Shown piece by piece: positions 34,625 through 45,270 of a DNA stretch of 53,675 nucleotides. Source of the DNA: Antarcticimicrobium sp. GTDB lineage: Bacteria; Pseudomonadota; Alphaproteobacteria; Rhodobacterales; Rhodobacteraceae. Position 1 is the first letter of the stretch, and each line of letters opens with the position of its first letter. The stretch covers positions 1 through 53,675 of the forward strand of contig NZ_JARGPK010000009.1 in the NCBI RefSeq assembly GCF_029212575.1, written 5' to 3'. The notes below the pieces were generated by a model. That model had not been told where the DNA came from. It was given only the letters and a program-made list of their open reading frames with translations, and did no database searches. Both the position numbers and the translations under genes were made by a program.

Positions 34625-35359
34625 TTAAGGCGTTTGCCTAGAAGTTGCCAGAGGGGGGCGCAGGGGCTGCAGCGGGGGGGCCACGGTGATCTCCTCGGGG
34701 CTGATCCGGGTCGTGTAGACCAGGCTTTCAACCCCGGCCGCCCTGGCAAGGTCGAAGGCCGCGCCATAGGCCGGGTCGATGTCTCGGGCCAGGTCGAAGC
34801 GGGTGCAATCGGTGCGCTGCATGAGATAGAGCATCACCGCCCGATGTCCCGCGCGCACCATCTCCGACAGTTCGTCCAGGTGTTTCGCTCCCCGCGCGGT
34901 GCGGCTGTCGGGAAACTCCGCCAGGCCCGGAATACGCGACAGGGTCACCGATTTCACCTCGACATAGGCGTCGGGCAGCCCCGGCTCGCTGAGCAGGAAG
35001 TCGATGCGGCTGGATTTCCCGTATTTCACCTCGGGCCGGACCGTGCCGTAGTCGGCCAGTTCCGCGATCTGCCGCGCCTGCAGCGCCGCGCGCAGGGCGC
35101 GGTTGGGCACCGAGGTATCGACGCCGGTGAAATGGCCGTTCTCATGATCGACCAGCCGCCAGCCGAACTTCAGCTTCTTCTTCGGGTCATCGTTCGGCTC
35201 CAGCCAGATCCGGATGCCCGGCTCGGCCAGCCCCAGCATCGAGCCGGGGTTGGCGCAATGGGCGGTCACCTCGCGCCCGTCCTCCAGCGTGCAATCGGCC
35301 AGGAACCGCTTGTAGCGTCGAATCAGCCGGGCCGGGACAAGAGGGGTTTGAAAGCGCAT
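34625..35359 (-). CDS. sfsA: DNA/RNA nuclease SfsA family protein
   Basis: A 244-residue SfsA protein, first named for effects on sugar fermentation and now known as a nucleic-acid-binding nuclease of PD-(D/E)xK type. The family core is present: LVPARLIRRYKRFLADC, CANPGSMLGL, VDTSVPN, SRIDFLL and YVEVKSVTL (the E-x-K of the active site), then FPDSRTARGAKHL. The ATG at 35359 lies downstream of a possible longer frame and matches homologues. It directly precedes map (20-bp gap) and is divergent from the molybdopterin-binding gene at 35422. Confidence 0.92.
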   Translation of the reverse strand: MRFQTPLVPARLIRRYKRFLADCTLEDGREVTAHCANPGSMLGLAEPGIRIWLEPNDDPKKKLKFGWRLVDHENGHFTGVDTSVPNRALRAALQARQIAELADYGTVRPEVKYGKSSRIDFLLSEPGLPDAYVEVKSVTLSRIPGLAEFPDSRTARGAKHLDELSEMVRAGHRAVMLYLMQRTDCTRFDLARDIDPAYGAAFDLARAAGVESLVYTTRISPEEITVAPPLQPLRPPLATSRQTP

Positions 35360-35421
35360 GGAACCCGGCCTATACCTGCCCGCGCGGCCCTTCAAGACCG
35401 CGACCTGAGGGAAGGGGCACC

Positions 35422-36144
35422 ATGACCAATCCAACCGCTGCAATGCTCGTGATCGGGGACGAGATCCTGTCCGGACGCACGCGCGATTCCAACATGTACT
35501 ATCTTGCGGGCGAACTGACCAAACACGGGATCGACCTGAAGGAGGTGCGCGTGGTCAGCGATGATCCACAGGCGATCACCGGTGCGGTGCGCGCCTTGTC
35601 TGCGGGTTTTGACCATGTGTTCACCAGCGGCGGCATCGGCCCCACCCACGACGACATCACCGCCGACAGCATCGCCGCCGCCTTCGGCGCGCAGATCGGT
35701 GTGCGCGATGATGCCCGCGCGATCCTCGAAGCGCATTACAAGACCACCGGGGTGGAACTGAACGCGGCGCGGCTGCGCATGGCGCGGATCCCGGACGGCG
35801 CCGCGCTGATCGACAACCCGGTCTCCTCGGCGCCCGGGTTCACGATCGAAAACGTGCATGTCATGGCCGGTGTCCCGGCGGTGTTCGAGGCGATGGTGGC
35901 CAGTGTCCTGCCCGGGCTGACAGGCGGCGCGCCGTTGTTGTCGCAAAGCCTGCGGATCATGCGCGGCGAGGGGGAGATCGCCGGCACGCTTGGCGCGCTG
36001 GCGCAGGAGTTCTCGGACCTCTCGATAGGATGCTACCCGTTTCAGAAAGACGGCGTCTTCGGGGCCAGCATCGTGGTGCGCGGGGCCGACGGCGCCCGCG
36101 TGAATGCCGCTGTCACCCGCCTGTCGCGGGAGTTTGACGCATGA
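35422..36144 (+). CDS. molybdopterin-binding (MoaB/Mog, CinA N-terminal) domain protein
   Basis: A 240-residue protein with the MoCF-biosynthesis domain: AMLVIGDEILSGRTRDSN, TSGGIGPTHDDIT (the GGxGPTxDD motif) and a conserved FEAMV/LSIGCYPFQKDG region. It resembles the N-terminal half of CinA but lacks the C-terminal PncC (nicotinamide-nucleotide amidase) domain. It may bind molybdopterin or a nucleotide; the reaction is not established for this short form. The ATG at 35422 follows GGAAGGGG. Its stop overlaps the GNAT gene start by 4 nt, beginning a four-gene coupled run. Confidence 0.85.
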   Translation: MTNPTAAMLVIGDEILSGRTRDSNMYYLAGELTKHGIDLKEVRVVSDDPQAITGAVRALSAGFDHVFTSGGIGPTHDDITADSIAAAFGAQIGVRDDARAILEAHYKTTGVELNAARLRMARIPDGAALIDNPVSSAPGFTIENVHVMAGVPAVFEAMVASVLPGLTGGAPLLSQSLRIMRGEGEIAGTLGALAQEFSDLSIGCYPFQKDGVFGASIVVRGADGARVNAAVTRLSREFDA

Positions 36145-36878
36145 GTACATCCCAGACCTGGCTTTTCGACGTGATCGACGGCACCTGGCCCGCCGCGCAC
36201 TGTCTCCGGCAAGGCCCCTGGACCCTGCGCGAGGGGCAGGGCGGCGGCAGCCGGGTTTCGGCAGCCTCCGCCGAGGGGCCGGTGACGGAGGCCGACATTA
36301 CCGCAGCGGAGGAGGCGATGCGCGCCATGGGTCAGCCCCCGCTCTTCATGATCCGCCCCGGTGACGAGGACCTTGATGCGCGGCTCGGGGCGCGGGGCTA
36401 CGCGGTCAAGGATCCGGTGGTGGCCTATGCCTGCCCGGTGAGCCTGCTCACCGACATCCCGGTGCCCCGTGTCACGGTTCTGGCGGTCTGGGAGCCGCTG
36501 GCCATCATGCGCGAGATCTGGGCCGGGGCCGGCATCGGCCCGGAGCGGCTGGCGGTGATGGGTCGCGCGAAAGGGCCGAAAACCGGGCTTCTGGCGCGCT
36601 ACAACGACAAGCCCGGCGGCACCGCCTTTGTCGCCATCCATGATGGCGTGGCGATGCTGCACGCGCTCGAGATTCTGCCGCACCAGCGTCAGCAGGGCCT
36701 GGGGAAATGGATGATGCGCGGCGCGGCCCATTGGGCGGCGGCGCAGGGGGCGCATACGCTCTCGGTTGTCTGTACCCGGGAAAATGACGGAGCGAATGCC
36801 TTGTATTCCGTGCTCGGCATGTCTGTAGTGGGACAGTACCACTATCGCATGTCCAATGGGGAGGAAACCCGCACATGA
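36141..36878 (+). CDS. GNAT family N-acetyltransferase
   Basis: A 245-residue acetyltransferase. The acetyl-CoA loop is seen in EILPHQRQQGLGKWMMRGAAHWAA (Q-x-x-G-x-G/A pattern) near residues 177-200, followed by LSVVCTRENDGANALYSVLGM, the N-x-x-A-x-x-L/Y-Y element. The N-terminal 130 residues are less typical. The substrate is unknown. It is translationally coupled (4-nt overlaps) to genes on both sides. Confidence 0.82.
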   Translation: MSTSQTWLFDVIDGTWPAAHCLRQGPWTLREGQGGGSRVSAASAEGPVTEADITAAEEAMRAMGQPPLFMIRPGDEDLDARLGARGYAVKDPVVAYACPVSLLTDIPVPRVTVLAVWEPLAIMREIWAGAGIGPERLAVMGRAKGPKTGLLARYNDKPGGTAFVAIHDGVAMLHALEILPHQRQQGLGKWMMRGAAHWAAAQGAHTLSVVCTRENDGANALYSVLGMSVVGQYHYRMSNGEETRT

Positions 36879-37447
36879 CCGACAGCAGACAGCCCACCGC
36901 CCTCGACCTTCCAATCGTCGATCCGCTGCCCGAGGCGACGCAGAAGTATTTCGACATCTGCACGGAGAAACTGGGAATGATTCCCAACGTGCTCAAGGCC
37001 AATGCGTTCGACATCGACAAGCTCAACGCCTTTACCGGCATCTACAACAATCTGATGCTGGCGGACAGCGGGTTGAGCAAGCTGGAACGCGAGATGATCG
37101 CGGTGGTGGTGTCCTCGATCAACCGCTGTTTCTATTGCATCGTGGCCCATGGCGCGGCGTTGCGGCAGTTATCGGGCGATCCGATGCTGGGCGAGATGAT
37201 CGCGATCAACTATCGCGTCGCGAATCTGGAGCCGCGCCAGCGCGCGATGCTGGATTTCGCCGCCAAGATGACGACCGAAAGCTACACGATCGAGGAGGCC
37301 GATCGCGAGGCGCTGCGCGAGGTCGGCTTTTGCGACCGGGATATCTGGGATATCGCCAATGTCGCCGGCTTCTTCAACATGACCAATCGCGTGGGCAGCG
37401 CCACCGCGATGTGGCCCAATGACGAGTATCACGCGCAGTTCAGATGA
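36875..37447 (+). CDS. AhpD-like peroxidase-related protein (carboxymuconolactone decarboxylase family)
   Basis: A 190-residue alkylhydroperoxidase-D-like protein. The core CFYCIVAHG (C-x2-C-x3-H) forms the catalytic thiol pair, and the helix KLEREMIAVVVSSINRCFYC is typical of the uncharacterised peroxidase-related group. It could reduce peroxides using a thiol cofactor such as lipoate. The gene overlaps the GNAT gene upstream and the OmpA gene downstream, each by 4 nt. Confidence 0.88.
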   Translation: MTDSRQPTALDLPIVDPLPEATQKYFDICTEKLGMIPNVLKANAFDIDKLNAFTGIYNNLMLADSGLSKLEREMIAVVVSSINRCFYCIVAHGAALRQLSGDPMLGEMIAINYRVANLEPRQRAMLDFAAKMTTESYTIEEADREALREVGFCDRDIWDIANVAGFFNMTNRVGSATAMWPNDEYHAQFR

Positions 37448-38412
37448 TCCGCGCCGGTGCCATTTGCCTGATCCTTGCGGCCTGCCCGGCCGCAGTCCGG
37501 GCACTGGAGATGCCGCAGGGCGCGCGGCTGCTGTACGAGCGTCTCTCGGCGCTCGACAGCTATGATTTGCCGCGCGCGCCCTTTGATGGCGAAACCGTGC
37601 CCGCGCAGCATTTCGAGGGGCCGGTCGAACGCCGGACGTGGCGACTCGATGGCGGGTCGCAGACGCCGCTGCAATTGCTGGCGCCGTTGCGCGATCAACT
37701 GGTGATCAGCGGTTTCGAGATCCTGTTCGAATGCCGCGCCCAAGGGTGCGGCGGCTTCGATTTCCGTTTCGGGACCGAGGTCGCACCGGCCCCGCATATG
37801 CATGTGGATATCGGCAATTTCCGGTTTCTCTCGGCAGCTCGGAACAAAAACGAGGCGATCAGCCTGATGGTCAGCCGAAGCGGCAGCGGTGCCTATATCC
37901 AGCAGATCCATGTGCTGCCCGGTCCGCCATCGGCCCAGGAACCGCGCCCCGAGGACGAGGCGGGATCTGCTGCCCCTGCGCCGGATCGGCCCGCCGCCTC
38001 CGAGCCTGCGGCGCCCGGGCAGGATTCAGTCGCCGCGCCACTGATCGCCGCGCTGCTTGCCGACGGTCATGCGATCCTTGACGATCTGGAGTTCGATACC
38101 GGCGCAAATGCTCTGGGGCCCGGGGCCTTTGACTCGCTGTCCCGGATCGCGGTCTTCCTTGCCGGCAACCCGGCCTATCGGATCGTTCTGGTCGGCCATA
38201 CCGACGCGACCGGCGCGCTCGAGGCCAATATCGCCCTGTCGAAGCGCCGGGCCGAAACCGTGCGCGACCGGCTGGTGAACGACTATGGCGTCACCGCCGA
38301 CCGTGTCGCGGCCGAGGGGATGGGATACCTCTCGCCGGTGGCCTCGAACCTCACCCCCGAGGGGCGCGAGCGCAATCGCCGAGTCGAGGCATTGCTGCTG
38401 CAAGCCGAATGA
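37444..38412 (+). CDS. OmpA-family protein with N-terminal DUF4892-like domain
   Basis: A 322-residue exported protein: signal peptide (LILAACPAAVRALE), an N-terminal domain of about 150 residues with two cysteines in LFECRAQGCGGFDF, similar to DUF4892-type domains, a Pro/Ala-rich linker (about residues 160-195) and a C-terminal OmpA peptidoglycan-binding domain with VLVGHTDATGA and LSKRRAETVRDRLV and the NRRVE end. It should link the outer membrane or periplasm to peptidoglycan. It is the last gene of the coupled run. Its stop codon overlaps the T-run of the LysR terminator on the other strand. Confidence 0.82.
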   Translation: MIRAGAICLILAACPAAVRALEMPQGARLLYERLSALDSYDLPRAPFDGETVPAQHFEGPVERRTWRLDGGSQTPLQLLAPLRDQLVISGFEILFECRAQGCGGFDFRFGTEVAPAPHMHVDIGNFRFLSAARNKNEAISLMVSRSGSGAYIQQIHVLPGPPSAQEPRPEDEAGSAAPAPDRPAASEPAAPGQDSVAAPLIAALLADGHAILDDLEFDTGANALGPGAFDSLSRIAVFLAGNPAYRIVLVGHTDATGALEANIALSKRRAETVRDRLVNDYGVTADRVAAEGMGYLSPVASNLTPEGRERNRRVEALLLQAE

Positions 38413-38440
38413 AAAAAGCCCCCGTGCGGAACACGGGGGC
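38412..38440 (-). terminator. intrinsic terminator of the LysR gene
   Basis: Read on the minus strand, GCCCCCGTG and CACGGGGGC pair around TTCCG and are followed by TTTTTTC. It lies 34 bp after the lysR stop. The T-run overlaps the OmpA stop codon on the other strand, leaving the OmpA gene with the same hairpin but no T-run. Confidence 0.85.
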
Positions 38441-38474
38441 AGGCGGGTTGCCAAGGGAAGCAACATGAAACGCG

Positions 38475-39380
38475 TTACCAGTCGGTCGGGCCCTTCTCGG
38501 CAAAGGCGTGGACCAGGAAATCGATAAAGGCGCGCACCTTGGGCTGGGTGAACCGCCCGGGCGGATAAACGGCGTAGACGCCAAGCGTCTCGACCGGCAG
38601 CGAGGGCATCGCATCCTCAACCAGGCCCTCTTTCATCGCCTGCGCATAGAGGTAGCTGGGCAGATAGGCGATACCGAGGCCGGAAATCGCGGCGTTGAGA
38701 AGGGACTGCCCGTCGTTCACGCTGAGCCAGCCCGCGGTGCGCACCTGGCGCTTTTCGCCCGAGGGGGCGGTCAGCTTCCAGACGTTGCCGCTGGACTGGT
38801 TGGAATAATGCAGCAGCTTGTGCTCGTTCAGATCGTCGATCTTCTGCGGGCGGCCGAATTTCTGGATATAGGCCGGGCTGGCGATCAGTCGCTTGGTGGT
38901 TTCGGTCAGCTTGCGGGCGCGCAGCGAGCTGTCCTCAAGCTCACCGATGCGGATCGCCATGTCGAACCCTTCGGAGATCAGTTCGACAAACCGGTTGTTC
39001 AGCACCATGTTCACGGTGATCTCGGGGAAATCCGACAGGAATTCCGACAGCACCGGAGACAGCAGATTGACGCCGAAATCGGTCGCCACGGAAATCCTCA
39101 GCAACCCCGAGGGCGCCGACTGCATCGAGGTGACCAGCGCGTCGGCCTCGCCTGCGTCGTTCAGAACCCGGCGGGCGCGGTCGTAATAGGCCAGGCCGAT
39201 CTCGGTCGGGCTGACGCGGCGCGTGGTGCGGTTCAACAGCCGGGCGCCCAATCGCGCCTCCAGGCTCGAGACATGCTTGGACACTGCTGACTTGGAGATG
39301 CCCATCTTCTTGGCCGCATCGGTGAATCCGCCCTGATCCACCACATTGGCAAAGGCTTCCATTTCGGTCAGTCGGTCCAT
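38475..39380 (-). CDS. LysR-family transcriptional regulator
   Basis: A 301-residue LTTR. The winged helix-turn-helix occupies residues 1-60 (EMEAFANVVDQGGFTDAAKKMGISKSAVSKHVSSLEARLGARLLNRTTRRV), followed by a ligand-binding domain of two alpha/beta lobes (from about residue 88, LRISVATDFG). The ATG at 39380 matches the usual LysR start; upstream codons are not homologous. It diverges from the ABM gene (200-bp gap), so that gene or itself is the likely target. It resembles the DsdC/AaeR-like subgroup in length; the inducer is unknown. Confidence 0.93.
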   Translation of the reverse strand: MDRLTEMEAFANVVDQGGFTDAAKKMGISKSAVSKHVSSLEARLGARLLNRTTRRVSPTEIGLAYYDRARRVLNDAGEADALVTSMQSAPSGLLRISVATDFGVNLLSPVLSEFLSDFPEITVNMVLNNRFVELISEGFDMAIRIGELEDSSLRARKLTETTKRLIASPAYIQKFGRPQKIDDLNEHKLLHYSNQSSGNVWKLTAPSGEKRQVRTAGWLSVNDGQSLLNAAISGLGIAYLPSYLYAQAMKEGLVEDAMPSLPVETLGVYAVYPPGRFTQPKVRAFIDFLVHAFAEKGPTDW

Positions 39381-39579
39381 GCCGTTGTCCTCGGTTATCT
39401 GTCTTGTTGCCTCGTTTATCCGGTTCAATCTGGGCAAGATCGGGGCGCCGATTGGATAATATCGCGGTATTGCGGGGATCGTTCCGGCCGTGGAAACAGG
39501 AGCCTATTACCCAGGAACCGGTTGCCTGCGCCGCTTCGCGGGGCGAAAGTCGGCGGCGTATTCAAAGGGAGCCGGTCCG

Positions 39580-39927
39580 ATGATCGCCATCATATTCGAA
39601 GTCGAGCCGGCCGAGGGACGGCAGGCCGACTATCTCGATATCGCCGCCGAGATGCGCCCGCTGCTTGACGGGATCGAAGGCTTCATCTCGGTCGAGCGGT
39701 TCGAAAGCCTGACCCAACCCGGCAAGCTGCTGTCGCTGTCCTTCTGGGAGGATGAGGCGGCCGTCCAACGCTGGCGGCAGTTGGAGGCCCATCGCGGCGC
39801 CCAGGCCAAGGGGCGTGGCGGGGTGTTTGCCGATTACCGGCTGCGGGTGGCGGGGGTGATCCGCGACTATGGCATGACCGACCGCGCACAGGCACCAAAA
39901 GACAGCCGCGCGGCGCACGGGGGATAG
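39580..39927 (+). CDS. antibiotic biosynthesis monooxygenase (ABM)-domain protein
   Basis: A 115-residue ABM-type alpha/beta-barrel protein. Features are a ferredoxin-like fold start [38 protein letters not shown] and [26 protein letters not shown], with the conserved W, W and H of the family. Such proteins often oxidise or rearrange small quinones, but the substrate is unknown. The ATG at 39580 follows AAAGGGAG. It is divergent from lysR and converges on the FadH-like gene. Confidence 0.85.
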   Translation: MIAIIFEVEPAEGRQADYLDIAAEMRPLLDGIEGFISVERFESLTQPGKLLSLSFWEDEAAVQRWRQLEAHRGAQAKGRGGVFADYRLRVAGVIRDYGMTDRAQAPKDSRAAHGG

Positions 39928-39958
39928 GGCGCGGCCGGTAATCGGCCACGCCCTCTGG

Positions 39959-42079
<2,121 letters not shown>

Positions 42080-42109
42080 CTAGACAGGAGAAAAACAGGA
42101 GCCGCCCCG

Positions 42110-42595
42110 ATGACCCCCGAAGAGATTGCCAAGCTGCCTTATCGCCCCTGTGTCGGTGTCATGCTGATGAATGCCGAGGGGCATGTCTTTGTCGGCCAGC
42201 GACGCGACCGGTTCGAGGAGGCCTGGCAGATGCCCCAGGGCGGGGTCGAAAAGGGCGAGGCCCCGCGCGCCGCCGCCCTGCGCGAGCTCTGGGAGGAAAC
42301 CGGCGTCACCGCCGATCTGGTCGAGATCGTGGCCGAAAGCGCCTCCTGGCTGCCCTATGACCTGCCCGCCGACTTGGTGCCGCAGATCTGGAAGGGCCGC
42401 TTTCGCGGACAGGAGCAGAAATGGTTCCTGATGCGGTTCAGCGGCACCGACGACCAGGTGAACATCGCGACCGACCATCCGGAGTTCAGCACATGGCGCT
42501 GGCAGGATCCGGCGCATCTGGTGGAGCGGATCGTGCCCTTCAAGCGCGCGGTCTATGAAAAGGTGGTGGCAGAGTTCGCCCCCCACCTGGGTTAG
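42110..42595 (+). CDS. rppH: RNA pyrophosphohydrolase
   Basis: A 161-residue Nudix hydrolase that removes pyrophosphate from the 5' end of mRNA, starting 5'-end-dependent decay. The complete Nudix box is [23 protein letters not shown] (G-x5-E-x7-RE-x-x-EE-x-G). The opening [11 protein letters not shown] and the [27 protein letters not shown] part are typical of RppH/NudH rather than other Nudix proteins. The ATG at 42110 agrees with the family start; the longer open frame upstream is non-coding. Confidence 0.95.
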   Translation: MTPEEIAKLPYRPCVGVMLMNAEGHVFVGQRRDRFEEAWQMPQGGVEKGEAPRAAALRELWEETGVTADLVEIVAESASWLPYDLPADLVPQIWKGRFRGQEQKWFLMRFSGTDDQVNIATDHPEFSTWRWQDPAHLVERIVPFKRAVYEKVVAEFAPHLG

Positions 42596-42667
42596 CCCGG
42601 GCCGCGAATTCCCTTTTTTCGGGGGACCGGTCGCGTTAGCCTTGGAGCGAACACCGGAGATGTCCCG

Positions 42668-42862
42668 ATGCCAATTCGATCGACCCTGCTGATCTTGGCG
42701 GCCGCTCTCCTGGCCGGGTGCGAGGAGTGCAGGGATCCTGTGGACGTGAACCTGGGCGTTGGTGTCGGGACAGGCGGCGCGCGGGGGCGCATGTCTGTGG
42801 GTCAGGGCTGCGGGCCGGTCCATGTCACCGTCGGAACCGCGCTGTTGCGTCTGGGCGGCTGA
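42668..42862 (+). CDS. small lipoprotein, unknown function
   Basis: A 64-residue predicted lipoprotein. A short signal (SLLILAAALLAGC-type, with the lipobox LLAGC and acylated Cys at 18) is followed by a Gly/Val-rich stretch and three more cysteines (EEC, GQGC). No family is recognised. GGAG lies 9 bp upstream of the ATG. It is downstream of rppH by 72 bp and faces the GNAT gene across about 30 bp. Confidence 0.6.
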   Translation: MPIRSTLLILAAALLAGCEECRDPVDVNLGVGVGTGGARGRMSVGQGCGPVHVTVGTALLRLGG

Positions 42863-42891
42863 GGGCGCGGGGGGCGACCGGCCGCCCCGGC

Positions 42892-43494
42892 TCACCCCTC
42901 GAAGATCGGGATATGCGGCCCGGCTTCGCGCGGCAGATCGCCGTTCAGGCGGGGATCCGGGGCGATCTCGACCTGTTGGCGGATCGGGGTGAACCCGCTG
43001 CGGCGATAGAACCCCAGTGCACCGGGGTGGTCCAGCGTGCAGGTGTGGACGTGAAAGCGGGTGATCGGACGCGCCCAGGCCTTTTCGATCGCCGCATTCA
43101 TCATGAAGCGCCCGGCGCCGGCGCCGATCAATGTCGGCGTTACCCCGAAAAAGGCCAGCTCGCACTCGCCCGCGTCGCGGAAATCCAGTTCAAGAAGCCC
43201 CTCGGCCCGACCGTCCTTTTCCAGCGCCCAGACCTCGATCCCGGGATCGGAGAGGATCGCGGACAGCGCCGTGGCGTCGAGCCCGAGGCGCGAGAACCAC
43301 AGCCAGTCCTGCCCGCCGACCCGGGTGAACAGGTCGCGATACCAGCCGGGCGCAGGTGCCGCGACGCGGCGCAGGCTGACCCCCTCGGGCGCCGGCACCG
43401 GGCGCGGTTCGGCCGGGGCACGCATCTCCAGATGGGTCACCACCGCGGCCACCATGCCAAGCGGTACGTCGTGGAAACCCGCCTTCAACGCCAT
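42892..43494 (-). CDS. GNAT family N-acetyltransferase
   Basis: A 200-residue acetyltransferase with the RDAGECELAFFGVTPTLIGAGAGRFMMNAAI segment (ending in the Q/R-x-x-G-x-G/A acetyl-CoA loop equivalent GAGAGRF) and the HPGALGFYRRSGF element near residue 168. The substrate is not known. Its ATG shares one base with the stop of the PfkB gene upstream (TGATG), indicating coupling. Confidence 0.85.
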   Translation of the reverse strand: MALKAGFHDVPLGMVAAVVTHLEMRAPAEPRPVPAPEGVSLRRVAAPAPGWYRDLFTRVGGQDWLWFSRLGLDATALSAILSDPGIEVWALEKDGRAEGLLELDFRDAGECELAFFGVTPTLIGAGAGRFMMNAAIEKAWARPITRFHVHTCTLDHPGALGFYRRSGFTPIRQQVEIAPDPRLNGDLPREAGPHIPIFEG

Positions 43495-44483
43495 CAGAGA
43501 AGCCCGGCCTCGCGCAGAAGCTCGGTGACGTTGGTTTCCGGGCGCGGGCCGATATGGCTGATCACCTCGCGGGCGCAGACATTGCCGATCTTCGCGCAGG
43601 TCTCCAGGTCGCGGCCCGTGGCCATGCCGTAAAGGAACCCGGCGGCGAACTGGTCGCCCGCCCCGGTGGCATCGACCGGCGTGATCTTTTCGACCGGCAC
43701 GTCGATGCGGCTGGTGCCCTCCATCACCGTCACCCCGTCGCCCGAACGGGTGCAGACCACCAGCGGGCAGAGCGCGGCGGTCATCATCAGCGCGTCGCCC
43801 AGGTGATCGGTCTGGAACAGCGACTGGATCTCGGCCTCGTTGCCGATGACGAAATCCATCTGGTGCTCGATCAGCGACAGGAAATCGCCGCGATGCCGGT
43901 CGACGCAGAACGGGTCGGAGATGGCGATGCCGATCTTGCCGCCGCCCTTGTGACAGTCACGTGCGGCCTCGAGAAACGCCTCTTTCCCCTTGTCCTTGTC
44001 GAAGAGATAGCCTTCGAGGAACATCAGCTCGGCCTTGCCGGCGACCTCGCTGGGTACGTCGTCCGAGCTCAGCTCCGAGGAAATGCCGAGGTAGGTGTTC
44101 ATCGAGCGTTCGCCGTCCGGCGACACGAAGATCATCGAGCGCGAGGTCGGCAATTCGCCGCCCGCGACCGGCGGGTTGACGAAATCGACCCCGTCCTCGT
44201 TCATCGCATCGGCATAGAACTGGCCCAGGTCATCGTCGCGCACCCGCCCGATAAAGGCGGTATCCAGCCCCAGCGCGCCGGCCCCGGCGATGGTATTGGC
44301 GACCGAGCCGCCCGGCGTCTGCAGCCGGTTGGCCATCGCACCGTAGAGCGCTTCGGCGCGGTCCTGCTCGATCAGTTGCATGATGCCCTTCTCGATTCCG
44401 TTGTCGGTCAGAAAGGCATCCTCGGTCTGGCTGATGACATCGACGACGGCATTGCCGATCCCGACGAGTTGATAGGTCTTCAT
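43494..44483 (-). CDS. adenosine kinase-type PfkB family kinase
   Basis: A 329-residue ribokinase-family kinase. The substrate-binding GGSVANTIAGAGAL and SRSMIFVSPDGERSMNTYLG and the catalytic anion-hole motif DATGAGDQFAAGFLYG (with the base Asp) are present. Relatives phosphorylate adenosine to AMP. The ATG at 44483 overlaps the nth stop by 4 nt and its stop overlaps the GNAT gene by 1 base, so nth, this kinase and the GNAT protein form one operon. Confidence 0.9.
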   Translation of the reverse strand: MKTYQLVGIGNAVVDVISQTEDAFLTDNGIEKGIMQLIEQDRAEALYGAMANRLQTPGGSVANTIAGAGALGLDTAFIGRVRDDDLGQFYADAMNEDGVDFVNPPVAGGELPTSRSMIFVSPDGERSMNTYLGISSELSSDDVPSEVAGKAELMFLEGYLFDKDKGKEAFLEAARDCHKGGGKIGIAISDPFCVDRHRGDFLSLIEHQMDFVIGNEAEIQSLFQTDHLGDALMMTAALCPLVVCTRSGDGVTVMEGTSRIDVPVEKITPVDATGAGDQFAAGFLYGMATGRDLETCAKIGNVCAREVISHIGPRPETNVTELLREAGLL

Positions 44484-45124
44484 AGAATCTTGTCCTCGAA
44501 TTGGCACAGGTCGCGGATCAGGCAGGTGCCGCACAGCGGTTTGCGCGCCTTGCAATGGTATCGGCCGTGCAGGATCAGCCAGTGATGCGCGTGCTGCTGG
44601 AAATCCACCGGAACGTTGTCCTCGATGGCGCGTTCGACCGCGTCGACGTCCTTGCCCGGGCAGATGCCCGAGCGGTTGCCGACGCGGAAGATGTGGGTAT
44701 CGACCGCCTGCGCCGGGTAATGCCACCACATGTTCAGCACCACGTTGGCGGTCTTGCGCCCGACACCGGGCAGCGATTGCAGCGCGGCGCGGGAATTGGG
44801 CACCTCGCCGCCGTAGTCCTCGACCAAGATGCGGCTCAGCTTGATGACGTTCCTGGCCTTGTTGCGGTAAAGACCGATGGTCTTGATATGCTCGATCAGA
44901 GCCTCTTCGCCCAGGTCCAGCATCTTCTGCGGGGTGTCGGCGATCTGGAACAGGGCGCGCGTGGCCTTGTTCACGCCCGCGTCCGTCGCCTGCGCCGAAA
45001 GCGCCACGGCGACCACCAGCGTATAGGCGTTCACATGCTCCAGTTCGCCCCTGGGTTCGGGCTCACGCGCCTGAAAGCGGGTAAAGATCTCGCGGATCGT
45101 GTGATAGTCGAGCTGCTTTGCCAT
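44480..45124 (-). CDS. nth: endonuclease III
   Basis: A 214-residue DNA glycosylase/AP lyase that removes oxidised pyrimidines. The helix-hairpin-helix LPGVGRKTANVV carries the catalytic Lys, VDTHIFRV carries the catalytic Asp, and the C-terminal CKARKPLCGTCLIRDLC (C-x6-C-x2-C-x5-C) binds the 4Fe-4S cluster. The ATG at 45124 is the family start; an upstream start at 45199 lacks homology. It is the first gene of the nth-kinase-GNAT operon. Confidence 0.95.
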   Translation of the reverse strand: MAKQLDYHTIREIFTRFQAREPEPRGELEHVNAYTLVVAVALSAQATDAGVNKATRALFQIADTPQKMLDLGEEALIEHIKTIGLYRNKARNVIKLSRILVEDYGGEVPNSRAALQSLPGVGRKTANVVLNMWWHYPAQAVDTHIFRVGNRSGICPGKDVDAVERAIEDNVPVDFQQHAHHWLILHGRYHCKARKPLCGTCLIRDLCQFEDKIL

Positions 45125-45270
45125 CCGCGCCTTAATGCCGTGACAGGAGGCGCCGTGCAACGCGAAAGCGCGCGCGGGGACGCTGCCCTTTGGCACCATA
45201 AGCGCAGCTTTCGGGTCGCGTCGCGCCTGACGGCCGCGCTATGGTCGGATCACAAGACGGGAGAGCCGGA

